This document shows, piece after piece, positions 45,150 to 53,388 of a DNA stretch of 64,000 bases. The notes under the pieces are model-generated. The model did not search any database. It had not been told where the DNA came from and worked only from the letters and a program-made list of their open reading frames with translations. This DNA comes from UBA993 sp964485855 (GTDB taxonomy: Bacteria > Bacillota > Dethiobacteria > DTU022). The translations under genes and the position numbers were made by a program. Each line of letters begins with the position of its first letter. Within the stretch, counting starts at the first letter, position 1. The stretch covers positions 1-64,000 of the forward strand of contig CAZAKI010000005.1 of the NCBI GenBank assembly GCA_964485855.1, written 5' to 3'.

Positions 45150-46051
45150 ATATAATCGAGGATCTCGGGTCCAAGCTGCTAAACAGTGTCAGGTTAAATG
45201 AACCAATGGCTGAACACACATCATGGCAGGTTGGCGGTCCGGCTGACTACTATGTATGTCCGGTTAACCTTGAAGAATTAATTGAAATTGTCAATTACTG
45301 CTGTCAGCATAATCTACCATTCTACATTCTCGGGAATGGAACAAACTTGCTCGTTTTAGACGGGGGCATCCGGGGGATGGTAATCAATATCGGACCGGCT
45401 TTTTCCTACGTCAAGCCCGACGGTGAAAAATTATATGCCGGAGCAGGAACCCCGATGACTCTGCTTGCATTTACGGCTGCTGAAGAGAAGCTTACCGGTC
45501 TGGAATTTGCTGTCGGCATTCCCGGTTCACTTGGTGGAGCTGTTATTATGAATGCCGGTGCTTTCGGCGGTAATATCGGTTCACGAGTTGGTTCGGTAAA
45601 ATTGATCGATTGTACAGGTAACCCGTTTACTTTGGAAGGAGATCAACTTAGTTTTGGTTACCGGACAAGCAACCTGATCGGTAAAGGAGTAATTATTGAG
45701 ATCAGGCTGGATCTTGAATTTGGCAACCAGGCAGAGTCAAAAAGAATGATTGAATACTTCTTAGCTGAAAGGCGTCGAAGACATCCCAATTTGCCCAGTG
45801 CCGGATCGGTATTTCGCAATCTTCCTGACCAACCGGCTGGAAAAATAATTGAGCAGGCCGGTGGTAAGGGGATGTGTATTGGCGGGGCTGAAGTTTCAAC
45901 CCAGCATGCTAATTTTATTGTTAATAAGGGAGGGGCAAAAGCAGCTGATGTTTTAAGCTTGATTGATGCGGTCAAGGATCTGGTTAAAGAAAAATATGAT
46001 TTGGAACTTGTTCCGGAAGTAAGAATTGTCGGAGAGGACTTGAAATATTGA
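45146..46051 (+). CDS. murB: UDP-N-acetylenolpyruvoylglucosamine reductase
   Basis: An FAD enzyme that makes UDP-MurNAc. The 301-residue protein is of the short (type II) form: HTSWQVGGPADY near residue 23-34, ILGNGTNLLVLDGG near 59-72, GIPGSLGGAVIMNAGAFGG near 127-145, GYRTSNL near 169 and the serine/glutamate motif LPSAGSVFRN near 215-224. ATG 45146 overlaps the murG stop. murC, which usually lies between murG and murB, is absent. Confidence 0.95.
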   Translation: MNIIEDLGSKLLNSVRLNEPMAEHTSWQVGGPADYYVCPVNLEELIEIVNYCCQHNLPFYILGNGTNLLVLDGGIRGMVINIGPAFSYVKPDGEKLYAGAGTPMTLLAFTAAEEKLTGLEFAVGIPGSLGGAVIMNAGAFGGNIGSRVGSVKLIDCTGNPFTLEGDQLSFGYRTSNLIGKGVIIEIRLDLEFGNQAESKRMIEYFLAERRRRHPNLPSAGSVFRNLPDQPAGKIIEQAGGKGMCIGGAEVSTQHANFIVNKGGAKAADVLSLIDAVKDLVKEKYDLELVPEVRIVGEDLKY

Positions 46052-46845
46052 GCAGAAAGGTGATCACAGACAATCTTGCCCTGGCCGGTAAACGGCGGGT
46101 AATACCACGCTGGAAAAAATTAGTTTATCTACTCGTCAGGGTAATGCTGCTGGCTTTTTTAGCTTTATCATTTTACTATGGTGAATCCTATTTTAGGATT
46201 ACGAGTGTTCTGGTTGAAGGTAACAGTGATATTCCTGAGGCTGAAATTGTCAGGATTTCTGGTGTCTCGGAAACGGGAAATATATTTTTAGTACGTGAAA
46301 AACAAGTGATCACAGCCTTGAAAAATGAATATCCGCTGCTGGAAACCGTTCAGGTTACTCGTTCTTTACCGGGGACAGTCAAGATTAAAATCAGTGAGCG
46401 AAATCCCGTTGCAGCAGTGATGACTAGCGGCGGTTACTGGCTAATGGATCGCAATGCCGTATGTTACCAATTTTCAGAGGAAGAAATTACGGACTACCCG
46501 CTAATTTCCGGTCTTGATGATCATAGTATAATTCCCGGTTCAATCCTGGATTGCCCCACTGAGGTTAAGCTTTTAACCACCTTTTTTGAATGTTGGCAAG
46601 GTAGTGACTACATTGATTTAAAACAAATTGATCTGAGGAACTCTTATAATCTGATCCTGTATGGCACGCCGCAAGTTGAAATTTGGCTTGGTGATGATCA
46701 GAAGATGGAACAAAAATTGATCCTGATTGAAAAAAGCATGCCTCATCTTGATACTTCAAGTCTGCTCAAACTAGATGTTCGCTCAGGAAGCCGACTGGTA
46801 GTTGCCGGCAGTATGGCAGTAAATGAAAAGGAGGTGGATCCGTAA
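46048..46845 (+). CDS. ftsQ: Cell division protein FtsQ/DivIB
   Basis: A bitopic membrane protein of 265 residues: basic cytoplasmic tail, one membrane helix (about residues 27-46), a POTRA domain starting with ITSVLVEGNSDIPEAEIV (residues 51-68), and a beta domain with NPVAAVMTSGGYWLMDRNA near 112-130. It recruits FtsL and FtsB-type proteins to the septum. The TTG start overlaps the murB stop by four bases. Sequence conservation is low, as is usual, so position in the cluster carries much of the weight. Confidence 0.88.
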   Translation: MSRKVITDNLALAGKRRVIPRWKKLVYLLVRVMLLAFLALSFYYGESYFRITSVLVEGNSDIPEAEIVRISGVSETGNIFLVREKQVITALKNEYPLLETVQVTRSLPGTVKIKISERNPVAAVMTSGGYWLMDRNAVCYQFSEEEITDYPLISGLDDHSIIPGSILDCPTEVKLLTTFFECWQGSDYIDLKQIDLRNSYNLILYGTPQVEIWLGDDQKMEQKLILIEKSMPHLDTSSLLKLDVRSGSRLVVAGSMAVNEKEVDP

Positions 46846-46933
46846 CTAAAAAAAGGAAATTGTTGAGATGTGTTGAATTATTTTGTAAATGGGTAAGATG
46901 GTTCCATGGAGGGAAGGGTAAGGAGGTAGTTAA

Positions 46934-48166
46934 GTGATTAAAAGAAATTATGTGGTTGGAATTGATGTCGGGACTGCCGAAGTCCGGGTTGGACTCGGTG
47001 AGCCCAGGCCTGACGGCACTGTTAACATCATAGGCTTAGGCCTTAGCCCTTCCGATGGAGTACGCAAAGGGGTCATTGTAGATCTTGATAAAACAGTAGA
47101 ATCAATCATCACAGCAGTTGAAGAAGCAGAACGAATGGCTGGTCTGAAAATAGACTCAGCCTATGTCGGCCTTAAAGGGTTAAATATCGAGCTAATCAGC
47201 AATCGCGGTGTTGTGGCGGTTGCTAATGAAGATCGGGAAATTCGTGAAGACGATATTGAACGAGTAATGCAAGCCGCCAGGGTTATTGCCCTGACCATGG
47301 ACCGGGAAATAGTTGATATTATCCCCCGTGAATTTATTGTTGATGGTTTTGACGGGATTCGGGATCCGCTGGGCATGCTTGGAGTGAGACTGGAAGTCGA
47401 TGCCCTGGTTGTGACCAGCCTGATAACTTCTCTGCATAATCTCTTGCGCTGTATCAACAAGGCAGGGATCACGATCAGAGGTTTAATCCTTCAGGCTCTG
47501 GCAAATGCAGAAATATCACTTTCTCCTGATGAGAAGGACCTTGGGGTATTTCTTATTGATATTGGCGCCGGAACTACCGAAATATCACTTTTCCAACATG
47601 GAAAACTGCAAAAAATGGCGGTTATGCCCATCGGTGGTGATCATATCACAACCGATCTGGCAGCAGGTTTGAGAATCAATCATTTCAAAGCTGAAGAACT
47701 TAAAAGAGAGCATGGCTCGGCATTGCTAACCAATGCTGAAAGTGAACCAAAAATTGAAATAAAAACCGTAGGCAGCAATGAGCTCAGGCTGGTATCAGCT
47801 AGAGAGCTCGCTGGATTTATCGAGCCGAGGATCCAGGAAATTTTTCAGATCACCAAAGAAGAGATGGTTAAACTGGGGTTGCCTTATCTACCGCCCGCAG
47901 GTGTTGTTTTACGCGGTGGAGTGTCTTCGATGAATGGAATCATCGAGATGGCCCGTCATTATTTTGAAAGCGACCAGGTCAGGCTTGCAAACTTTGACGT
48001 AGTTGGCATCCAGAATCCCATCTATTCGACAGTGATCGGCTTGCTTTATTACGCCCAACGCTATCAACCCCGGATGTTTACTCCTGAAAAAGGCAGAACT
48101 GCCAAGCGCCACGGACCTGGGCTTTGGCAGCGGATTAAAGACTGGATGACCGATATTATTGACTGA
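46934..48166 (+). CDS. ftsA: Cell division protein FtsA
   Basis: An actin-like ATPase that tethers FtsZ to the membrane. The 410-residue protein has the phosphate loop VGIDVGTAEVRVG near residue 4-16, domain 1C (residues 85-160), LIDIGAGTTEISLF near 207-220, and GGVSSMNGIIEMA near 328. The C-terminal WQRIKDWMTDIID forms the amphipathic membrane helix. The GTG start at 46934 follows GTAAGGAGGTAG. An 88-base gap upstream could hold a promoter, but none is clear. Confidence 0.94.
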   Translation: MIKRNYVVGIDVGTAEVRVGLGEPRPDGTVNIIGLGLSPSDGVRKGVIVDLDKTVESIITAVEEAERMAGLKIDSAYVGLKGLNIELISNRGVVAVANEDREIREDDIERVMQAARVIALTMDREIVDIIPREFIVDGFDGIRDPLGMLGVRLEVDALVVTSLITSLHNLLRCINKAGITIRGLILQALANAEISLSPDEKDLGVFLIDIGAGTTEISLFQHGKLQKMAVMPIGGDHITTDLAAGLRINHFKAEELKREHGSALLTNAESEPKIEIKTVGSNELRLVSARELAGFIEPRIQEIFQITKEEMVKLGLPYLPPAGVVLRGGVSSMNGIIEMARHYFESDQVRLANFDVVGIQNPIYSTVIGLLYYAQRYQPRMFTPEKGRTAKRHGPGLWQRIKDWMTDIID

Positions 48167-48198
48167 AAAAAGCAAACCATTTAATGGAGGTGCTTAAT

Positions 48199-49272
48199 AT
48201 GATCGAGTTTGATATTGAAATGGAACAGTTCGCATCAATTAAAGTTGTTGGGATCGGTGGCGGTGGTAGTAATGCAGTCAACAGGATGATTGCCGCCGGT
48301 CTCCAGGGAGTCGATTTTTGTGCTGTTAATACCGATGCCCAGGCTTTGTATCTGGCGAATGCAGCTACCAAGATACAAATAGGCGAACAGTTAACAAAAG
48401 GTCTTGGTGCCGGAGCAAATCCGGAAATTGGACGCAAAGCCGCTGAAGAGAGCCGTGATACCATAGAGTCAACCCTTAAAGGTGCCGATATGGTTTTTGT
48501 TACCGCCGGAATGGGAGGCGGCACCGGCACCGGAGCTGCACCGATTGTCGCCGAAATTGCCCATAAGCTTGGGGCTCTGACTGTTGGAGTAGTAACCAAA
48601 CCGTTCAGTTTTGAAGGCAACAAGCGCAAGCAACAAGCGGAAGAAGGGATGGCTGTTTTAAAAGAAAAAGTCGATACTTTGATTACCATCCCGAATGATC
48701 GCCTTCTTCAGGTTGTCGAAAAGAAAACACCGCTCCTGGAAGCGTTCAGGGTGGCCGATGATGTTTTAAGGCAGGGCGTGCAGGGCATTTCCGATCTGAT
48801 TGCTGTTCCCGGTTTGATTAACCTTGACTTTGCTGATGTTAGAACAATCATGGCCGAGACCGGACCGGCTTTAATGGGCGTGGGGCAGGGCAGCGGTGAA
48901 AACCGTGCTGCTGAGGCAGCCAGGGCTGCGACCAGCAGTCCCCTGCTGGAATTATCGATAGAAGGGGCTAAGGGTGTTTTAATCAATATCACCGGCGGTT
49001 CGGATATCAGTCTTTACGAAATAGAAGAAGCAGCCAAGATTGTTTCCAACTATGCGGATCCCGATGCCAATATCATCTTTGGTTCGGTGATCGATGATAA
49101 TTTTAAAGATCAGGTGAGGGTCACTGTTATTGCAACCGGTTTTAGGGTTCCCCAGCAGAATTTTAGACCCAAGCTGGCAGCGGTTGGAGGCAGTGCGTTT
49201 AATCGTGGTGAAAATCTTGATTCTCCTACCTGGTCACGCTGGCAGCAACAGGAAAAAATTGTAAATGAATAA
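48199..49272 (+). CDS. ftsZ: Cell division protein FtsZ
   Basis: The tubulin-like GTPase that forms the division ring. The 357-residue protein has GIGGGGSNAVNRM near residue 16-28, NTDAQAL near 43, the tubulin signature GMGGGTGTGAAP near 102-113 and the T7 loop NLDFADVRTI near 206-215. The linker is short, and the C-terminal peptide reads NLDSPTWSRW, a variant of the usual L-D-I-P-x-F-L-R motif that binds FtsA, SepF and ZapA. ATG 48199 follows TGGAGGTGC; an in-frame ATG at 48184 is part of that site. Confidence 0.96.
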   Translation: MIEFDIEMEQFASIKVVGIGGGGSNAVNRMIAAGLQGVDFCAVNTDAQALYLANAATKIQIGEQLTKGLGAGANPEIGRKAAEESRDTIESTLKGADMVFVTAGMGGGTGTGAAPIVAEIAHKLGALTVGVVTKPFSFEGNKRKQQAEEGMAVLKEKVDTLITIPNDRLLQVVEKKTPLLEAFRVADDVLRQGVQGISDLIAVPGLINLDFADVRTIMAETGPALMGVGQGSGENRAAEAARAATSSPLLELSIEGAKGVLINITGGSDISLYEIEEAAKIVSNYADPDANIIFGSVIDDNFKDQVRVTVIATGFRVPQQNFRPKLAAVGGSAFNRGENLDSPTWSRWQQQEKIVNE

Positions 49273-49299
49273 AAAGAAACACTGATCAGCTTATTTTTA

Positions 49300-49338
49300 G
49301 AACAGGCTTTCTCCTTTTAGGAGAAAGCCGTTCTTTTT
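49300..49338 (+). terminator. Strong terminator after ftsZ
   Basis: GGCTTTCTCC/GGAGAAAGCC (49305-49314 with 49320-49329), extended by GAAC/GTTC across a one-base bulge, loop TTTTA, then a T-run. It closes the dcw operon and isolates the nrd genes. Confidence 0.92.
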
Positions 49339-49354
49339 GTGAAAAATTATTTAC

Positions 49355-49403
49355 TTTACACACAATATATTGTGTTTTATAATAATACAAAGGCAATATA
49401 TTG
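49355..49403 (+). promoter_or_regulatory. nrdR-nrdDG promoter with two NrdR boxes
   Basis: TTTACA at 49355-49360, a 17-base spacer, and a perfect TATAAT at 49378-49383. The spacer contains the 16-base palindrome ACACAATATATTGTGT (49360-49375), and a second copy of its core CAATATATTG is at 49394-49403. The cores are 31 bases apart, three helical turns, the usual arrangement of tandem NrdR boxes. NrdR bound to dATP/ATP is expected to repress nrdR and the downstream reductase. Confidence 0.85.
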
Positions 49404-49417
49404 ATAGGAGAGGTTAT

Positions 49418-49885
49418 ATGAAATGCCCTTTCTGTGGTGAAACCGATACCCGGGTTTTAGATTCCCGGGCAACCCAGGACCATGCGGCAATCAGGCGCAG
49501 GCGGCAGTGTTCATCATGTGCTAATCGCTTTACAACGATGGAAAAAATGGAAGAAGAACCGCTTGTAGTAATCAAACGTGATGGTCGGCGCGAGCTTTTT
49601 GATCCAGGTAAAATACTGAAAGGTTTGTTACTAGCCGGCCAGAAAAGAGATATATCTCTTTCCCGATGGGAAAAAGTAGTCGAAAGTCTTGAACAGGAGT
49701 TGCGTGCAAACTACGTGCGTGAGGTTACTGCTGATCAAATCGGCGATCTGCTTCTAGATCGACTCCGAGAGATAGACGAAGTTGCCTATGTCCGTTTTGC
49801 ATCGGTATTCAGGCAGTTTCCTGATGTTGAAACTTTTAAATCAGAATTGGAAAAAATGCTTGCTGAAAAGAAGCGGACAACTTAA
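49418..49885 (+). CDS. nrdR: Transcriptional repressor NrdR
   Basis: A zinc-ribbon plus ATP-cone regulator of ribonucleotide reductase genes. The 155-residue protein has CPFC at residues 3-6 and CSSC near 31-34 for zinc, then an ATP cone from VVIKRDGRRELFD near residue 48. ATG 49418 follows TAGGAGAGG and gives the family start MKCPFC; a longer frame from 49370 would run through the operator. Its own promoter carries two NrdR boxes. Confidence 0.95.
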   Translation: MKCPFCGETDTRVLDSRATQDHAAIRRRRQCSSCANRFTTMEKMEEEPLVVIKRDGRRELFDPGKILKGLLLAGQKRDISLSRWEKVVESLEQELRANYVREVTADQIGDLLLDRLREIDEVAYVRFASVFRQFPDVETFKSELEKMLAEKKRTT

Positions 49886-49941
49886 TTCTATTAATCAATA
49901 ACTGCAACTTGATGAAGCCTAGTCTTCGGGAGGTAAAAATT

Positions 49942-52038
49942 TTGGATAACAATTCTGCATCAAATCACTACGGACAGCAACTGCAGGAGGATCATGTTTT
50001 CAAGGAAATACGCAAGCGTGATGGGCGGATCTTGCCTTTCGATGCAGAAAAGATTACAGAGGCCATATTTATGGCAGCTAAAGCTGTAGGAGGCAGCGAT
50101 CGCAGCATCGCAGAAAATTTAACCGGGCAGGTGATAAAGAGCCTCTTGGAAAAAGCTCACAATGCCATTATTCCTTCAGTTGAAGAAGTTCAGGATGAGG
50201 TAGAGCGAGTCCTCATTGAGAATGGACATGCCCGGACTGCAAAGGCTTATATTCTATACCGTGATCGTCGGACAAGGATTCGTGACGGGAAATCTGAACT
50301 GATGGATGTGGTTAAAGATATCCTGGTTGAAACAAGCCGCGAAAACGCAAATATTAATAATTCGCCATCAGCTAAAATGTTGCAGATCGCTTCTGCGGCA
50401 AGTAAGCAGTATTACCTGAGTAACTTGATTCCCGATGAATATGCCAGAGCTCATGAAGAAGGGGCTATGCATATCCATGACCTTGATTATTACAGTAAAA
50501 CCTTGAACTGTCTCCAGATTGATTTGCTCCAATTGCTGCAGAATGGTTTTAATACAGGTTACGGTTACATTCGCCCTCCTAAAAGGATTGCTTCAGCAGC
50601 CGCCCAGGCTGCCATAATCCTGCAGAGTAACCAAAATGATATGTTTGGCGGTCAGAGTTTTCCCCATTTCGACCACAGCATGGGGGAAGTAATTCGCAGT
50701 TTCAAAACAATGCCTTCTTACGAGGAAATCTACCAGGCGATGGAGGGGTTAATCTATAATTTAAACACCATGCATTCAAGGGCTGGAGCGCAGGTTCCTT
50801 TCAGCTCTTTAAATTTTGGGACCGATCTCAGTGCAGAGGGGCGCATGGTAAGCAAGGCTGTCCTGGAAGCATTTCGACGTGGATTAGGTACCGGGGAAAC
50901 ACCGATCTTTCCAAACCTGGTTTTTCGCATTAAGAAAGGGATAAATTTCCATCCCGGCGATCCTAACTATGATCTTTATCGTCTGGCCCTGCAGGTGGCA
51001 GCGCGACGGATGAACCCGACCTTCAGTTTTATGGACAGTAGTTTCAATAAAGATTATGGAGAAGAGGTCTCCTATATGGGTTGTCGGACCAGGGTTATTG
51101 CGAACCGACATGGACCAGAAATATCGGCTGGTCGGGGGAATATTGCACCCGTTACTCTGAATCTGCCGCGCATTGCTTTAGAAAGCAAAGGTCAGCAGGA
51201 ACTTTTTTTCGTCCAGCTTGATCGCCAGCTTCGCATTGCTGCTCGCCAACTGCTGCATCGTTTTGAAGTTTTATCCAGACTAAAAGTAAGTGACCTACCT
51301 TTTCTGATGGGACAGAAACTGTATTTAGATTCTGAAAAACTCAGCTTAAAGGATACGATCAGAGAAGTAATAAAACATGGCACCCTGGCAATCGGTTTCA
51401 TCGGTTTGGCAGAAACCCTCAATCTGTTAATCGGCAAACACCATGGAGAGGATGCAGAAGCGCTTAAACTGGGAATAAGCATAGTTGATCATATGCGTAG
51501 ACGAACCGATGGCTATGCTGAAGAATACGATTTGAACATTGTGCTCGTAGCAACCCCGGCCGAAGGACTGGCTGGTCGTTTTTTACAGATGGACCGGGAG
51601 AGATTCGGCACAATTCCTGGTGTAACCGATAAAGAATATTACAGCAACTCTTTTCATATTCCGGTTTATTACACGCTGTCGATGTTTGATAAAATTGCTG
51701 GTGAGGGACAGTTCCACTGCCTCTGCAATGCCGGTCATATCAGTTACACTGAACTGGAGGCACCTCCGGCGAATAATATCGATGCGCTTGACAACATCAT
51801 CCGTAAGATGGCTGATTCCGATTTTGGGTATGGAGGGATTAATTTTCCGATCGATGAATGCCGCGATTGTTCACACAGCGGAGTTTTCAGTGGAAACTGT
51901 CCTCAGTGCGGAAGCTCCGATGTGCGGAGAATACGCAGAATTACCGGTTATCTATCTACCGACGATCGTTTTAATGATGCAAAACTAAGCGAATTAAAAG
52001 ATCGCCGGGTCCATTATAAATCAGGTGGAAACGGTTGA
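49942..52038 (+). CDS. nrdD: Anaerobic ribonucleoside-triphosphate reductase
   Basis: A class III glycyl radical enzyme making dNTPs without oxygen. The protein has about 698 residues: an N-terminal ATP cone (IRKRDGRILPFDAEKI) for allosteric control by dATP, the NrdD barrel (HIHDLDYY near 180, NFGTDLSAEG), four zinc cysteines in CRDC and CPQC near the C-terminus, and the radical glycine in RITGYLS, 30 residues from the end. TTG 49942 is preferred, seven bases after GGGAGGT; an ATG at 49912 has no ribosome site. nrdG overlaps the stop. Confidence 0.94.
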   Translation: MDNNSASNHYGQQLQEDHVFKEIRKRDGRILPFDAEKITEAIFMAAKAVGGSDRSIAENLTGQVIKSLLEKAHNAIIPSVEEVQDEVERVLIENGHARTAKAYILYRDRRTRIRDGKSELMDVVKDILVETSRENANINNSPSAKMLQIASAASKQYYLSNLIPDEYARAHEEGAMHIHDLDYYSKTLNCLQIDLLQLLQNGFNTGYGYIRPPKRIASAAAQAAIILQSNQNDMFGGQSFPHFDHSMGEVIRSFKTMPSYEEIYQAMEGLIYNLNTMHSRAGAQVPFSSLNFGTDLSAEGRMVSKAVLEAFRRGLGTGETPIFPNLVFRIKKGINFHPGDPNYDLYRLALQVAARRMNPTFSFMDSSFNKDYGEEVSYMGCRTRVIANRHGPEISAGRGNIAPVTLNLPRIALESKGQQELFFVQLDRQLRIAARQLLHRFEVLSRLKVSDLPFLMGQKLYLDSEKLSLKDTIREVIKHGTLAIGFIGLAETLNLLIGKHHGEDAEALKLGISIVDHMRRRTDGYAEEYDLNIVLVATPAEGLAGRFLQMDRERFGTIPGVTDKEYYSNSFHIPVYYTLSMFDKIAGEGQFHCLCNAGHISYTELEAPPANNIDALDNIIRKMADSDFGYGGINFPIDECRDCSHSGVFSGNCPQCGSSDVRRIRRITGYLSTDDRFNDAKLSELKDRRVHYKSGGNG

Positions 52039-52550
52039 AGCTTAAGCTGGCCGGATTTAAAAAGGAAAGTATTGTTGACGGGCCAGGGATTAGGGCTACG
52101 GTTTTTTTCCAGGGTTGTCCTCACGACTGTCCGGGATGCCATAATCCTGAGACCCATGATCCTGATGGTGGTTTTACATTTACGGTTAATGAAGTTCTAG
52201 CCTTACTTGACGCCTGCCCCGGAATCAGCGGAGTAACGTTTTCGGGTGGTGAGCCTTTTGAGCAGGTTGCAGCCGCAGCTAAGCTGGCGGAAATAGTGAA
52301 GAAAAGCGGTTTAAACCTGGTTTTGTATAGCGGTTATACCTTTGAACAGTTGATTGAAAGAAGTAGGCAGGATCGAAATTATGAACAGTTACTTTCATCC
52401 GCCTGGCTGCTGATTGATGGTCCTTTTATCATTGAGAGGCAGAATAATAATCTTCCTTTTCGGGGTTCGACCAACCAAAGAATTATTGATTTAGAGCAAT
52501 CAGTGTGGCAAAAGAAAGTAGTTGAGTGGGAGCCGTCGTTAAGTGAATGA
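52035..52550 (+). CDS. nrdG: Anaerobic ribonucleotide reductase activating protein
   Basis: A radical SAM enzyme that installs the glycyl radical on NrdD. The 171-residue protein has the cluster motif CPHDCPGC near residue 28-35 (CxxxCxxC-type spacing), followed by HNPETHD and the SAM-binding GVTFSGGEPFEQ near 69-80. The TTG start overlaps the nrdD stop (TTGA), so translation is coupled. Its own end overlaps the pgeF start. Confidence 0.94.
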   Translation: MKLKLAGFKKESIVDGPGIRATVFFQGCPHDCPGCHNPETHDPDGGFTFTVNEVLALLDACPGISGVTFSGGEPFEQVAAAAKLAEIVKKSGLNLVLYSGYTFEQLIERSRQDRNYEQLLSSAWLLIDGPFIIERQNNNLPFRGSTNQRIIDLEQSVWQKKVVEWEPSLSE

Positions 52551-53388
52551 TAAAAAAGGTTTTATCCTCAAGCGGACAGGTCACCTGGTTTACCTCCAGG
52601 CGCCGCTTTTGGCTGAAGATGAATTAACCAAGCATGCTTTTTCCACCAGGACCGGCGGCTGTAGTATCGGCGCTGTTAGATCGCTTAACACTGCCTTTCA
52701 CACTGAAGATCAAGCTGAAAAAGTTCTTGAGAACAGGTTCCGTTTTTTTAGGATTTTCAAGATCGACCATCTGCAGATTGTTTCAGCTATTCAAGTTCAC
52801 GGCACTAACCTGGAGGAATTTGGCTTACACAACAGGGGTGAAGGAGCTACTCCTGGAAGCATGAAAAAACACTGTGATGCCCTGGTTACAGCCGAACCGG
52901 AAGTAACTTTAACTGCCTATGCAGCAGATTGTCAACTACTCTTTTTCAAGGCAATAGACAGACCCTTGATCGGCCTGGCACATGCGGGCAAGGCTGGTAC
53001 TCTCGGTGCTGTTGGTCCAAAGGTGATCAGATATTTAAATCAGCATTACAATGTCCCGTCCGACCGCTTGCTTGTCGGGATGGGCCCGGCAATCTGCCGC
53101 AAATGTTATCGAATCAGTAAACCGGAAATGGAACTTTTCAGTCGTGAAGGCTGGGGGGATAAGCAATATCTAGAAAAATATGATCAAGATCTCTGGAGTC
53201 TCGATCTAACGGCAATTAACAAAGCGCAGTTGATATCATCCGGGGTGAGGAAAGAGCATATTGCAATTAATCACTGGTGCACTGCATGCCGACAGGATTT
53301 GTTCTATTCATACCGGCGCGATCGGGGCAAAACCGGCAGAATGATCGGTTTTATAGCCATTAATGGTAAAGAAACAGGTGATTTGTAG
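52543..53388 (+). CDS. ylmD: YfiH/PgeF-family multicopper-fold protein (YlmD)
   Basis: Members of this family have been described as purine nucleoside phosphorylases/adenosine deaminases and as a peptidoglycan editing factor. The 281-residue protein has FSTRTGG near residue 29-35, TAYAADCQLLFF near 124-135 with the conserved Asp-Cys, GLAHAGKAGTLG near 143-154 (usual form HAGWRGT), GPAICRKCYRI near 184 and YRRDRGKTGRMIGFI near the end. The GTG start overlaps nrdG. It heads the ylm cluster found downstream of ftsZ in Bacillota. Confidence 0.88.
   Translation: MNDKKGFILKRTGHLVYLQAPLLAEDELTKHAFSTRTGGCSIGAVRSLNTAFHTEDQAEKVLENRFRFFRIFKIDHLQIVSAIQVHGTNLEEFGLHNRGEGATPGSMKKHCDALVTAEPEVTLTAYAADCQLLFFKAIDRPLIGLAHAGKAGTLGAVGPKVIRYLNQHYNVPSDRLLVGMGPAICRKCYRISKPEMELFSREGWGDKQYLEKYDQDLWSLDLTAINKAQLISSGVRKEHIAINHWCTACRQDLFYSYRRDRGKTGRMIGFIAINGKETGDL

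Noticed and set aside
48156..48689. Minus-strand open frame of 177 codons opposite ftsZ
   Set aside because: A shadow of a highly conserved gene; its translation is rich in P, A and S, as expected for an antisense frame.
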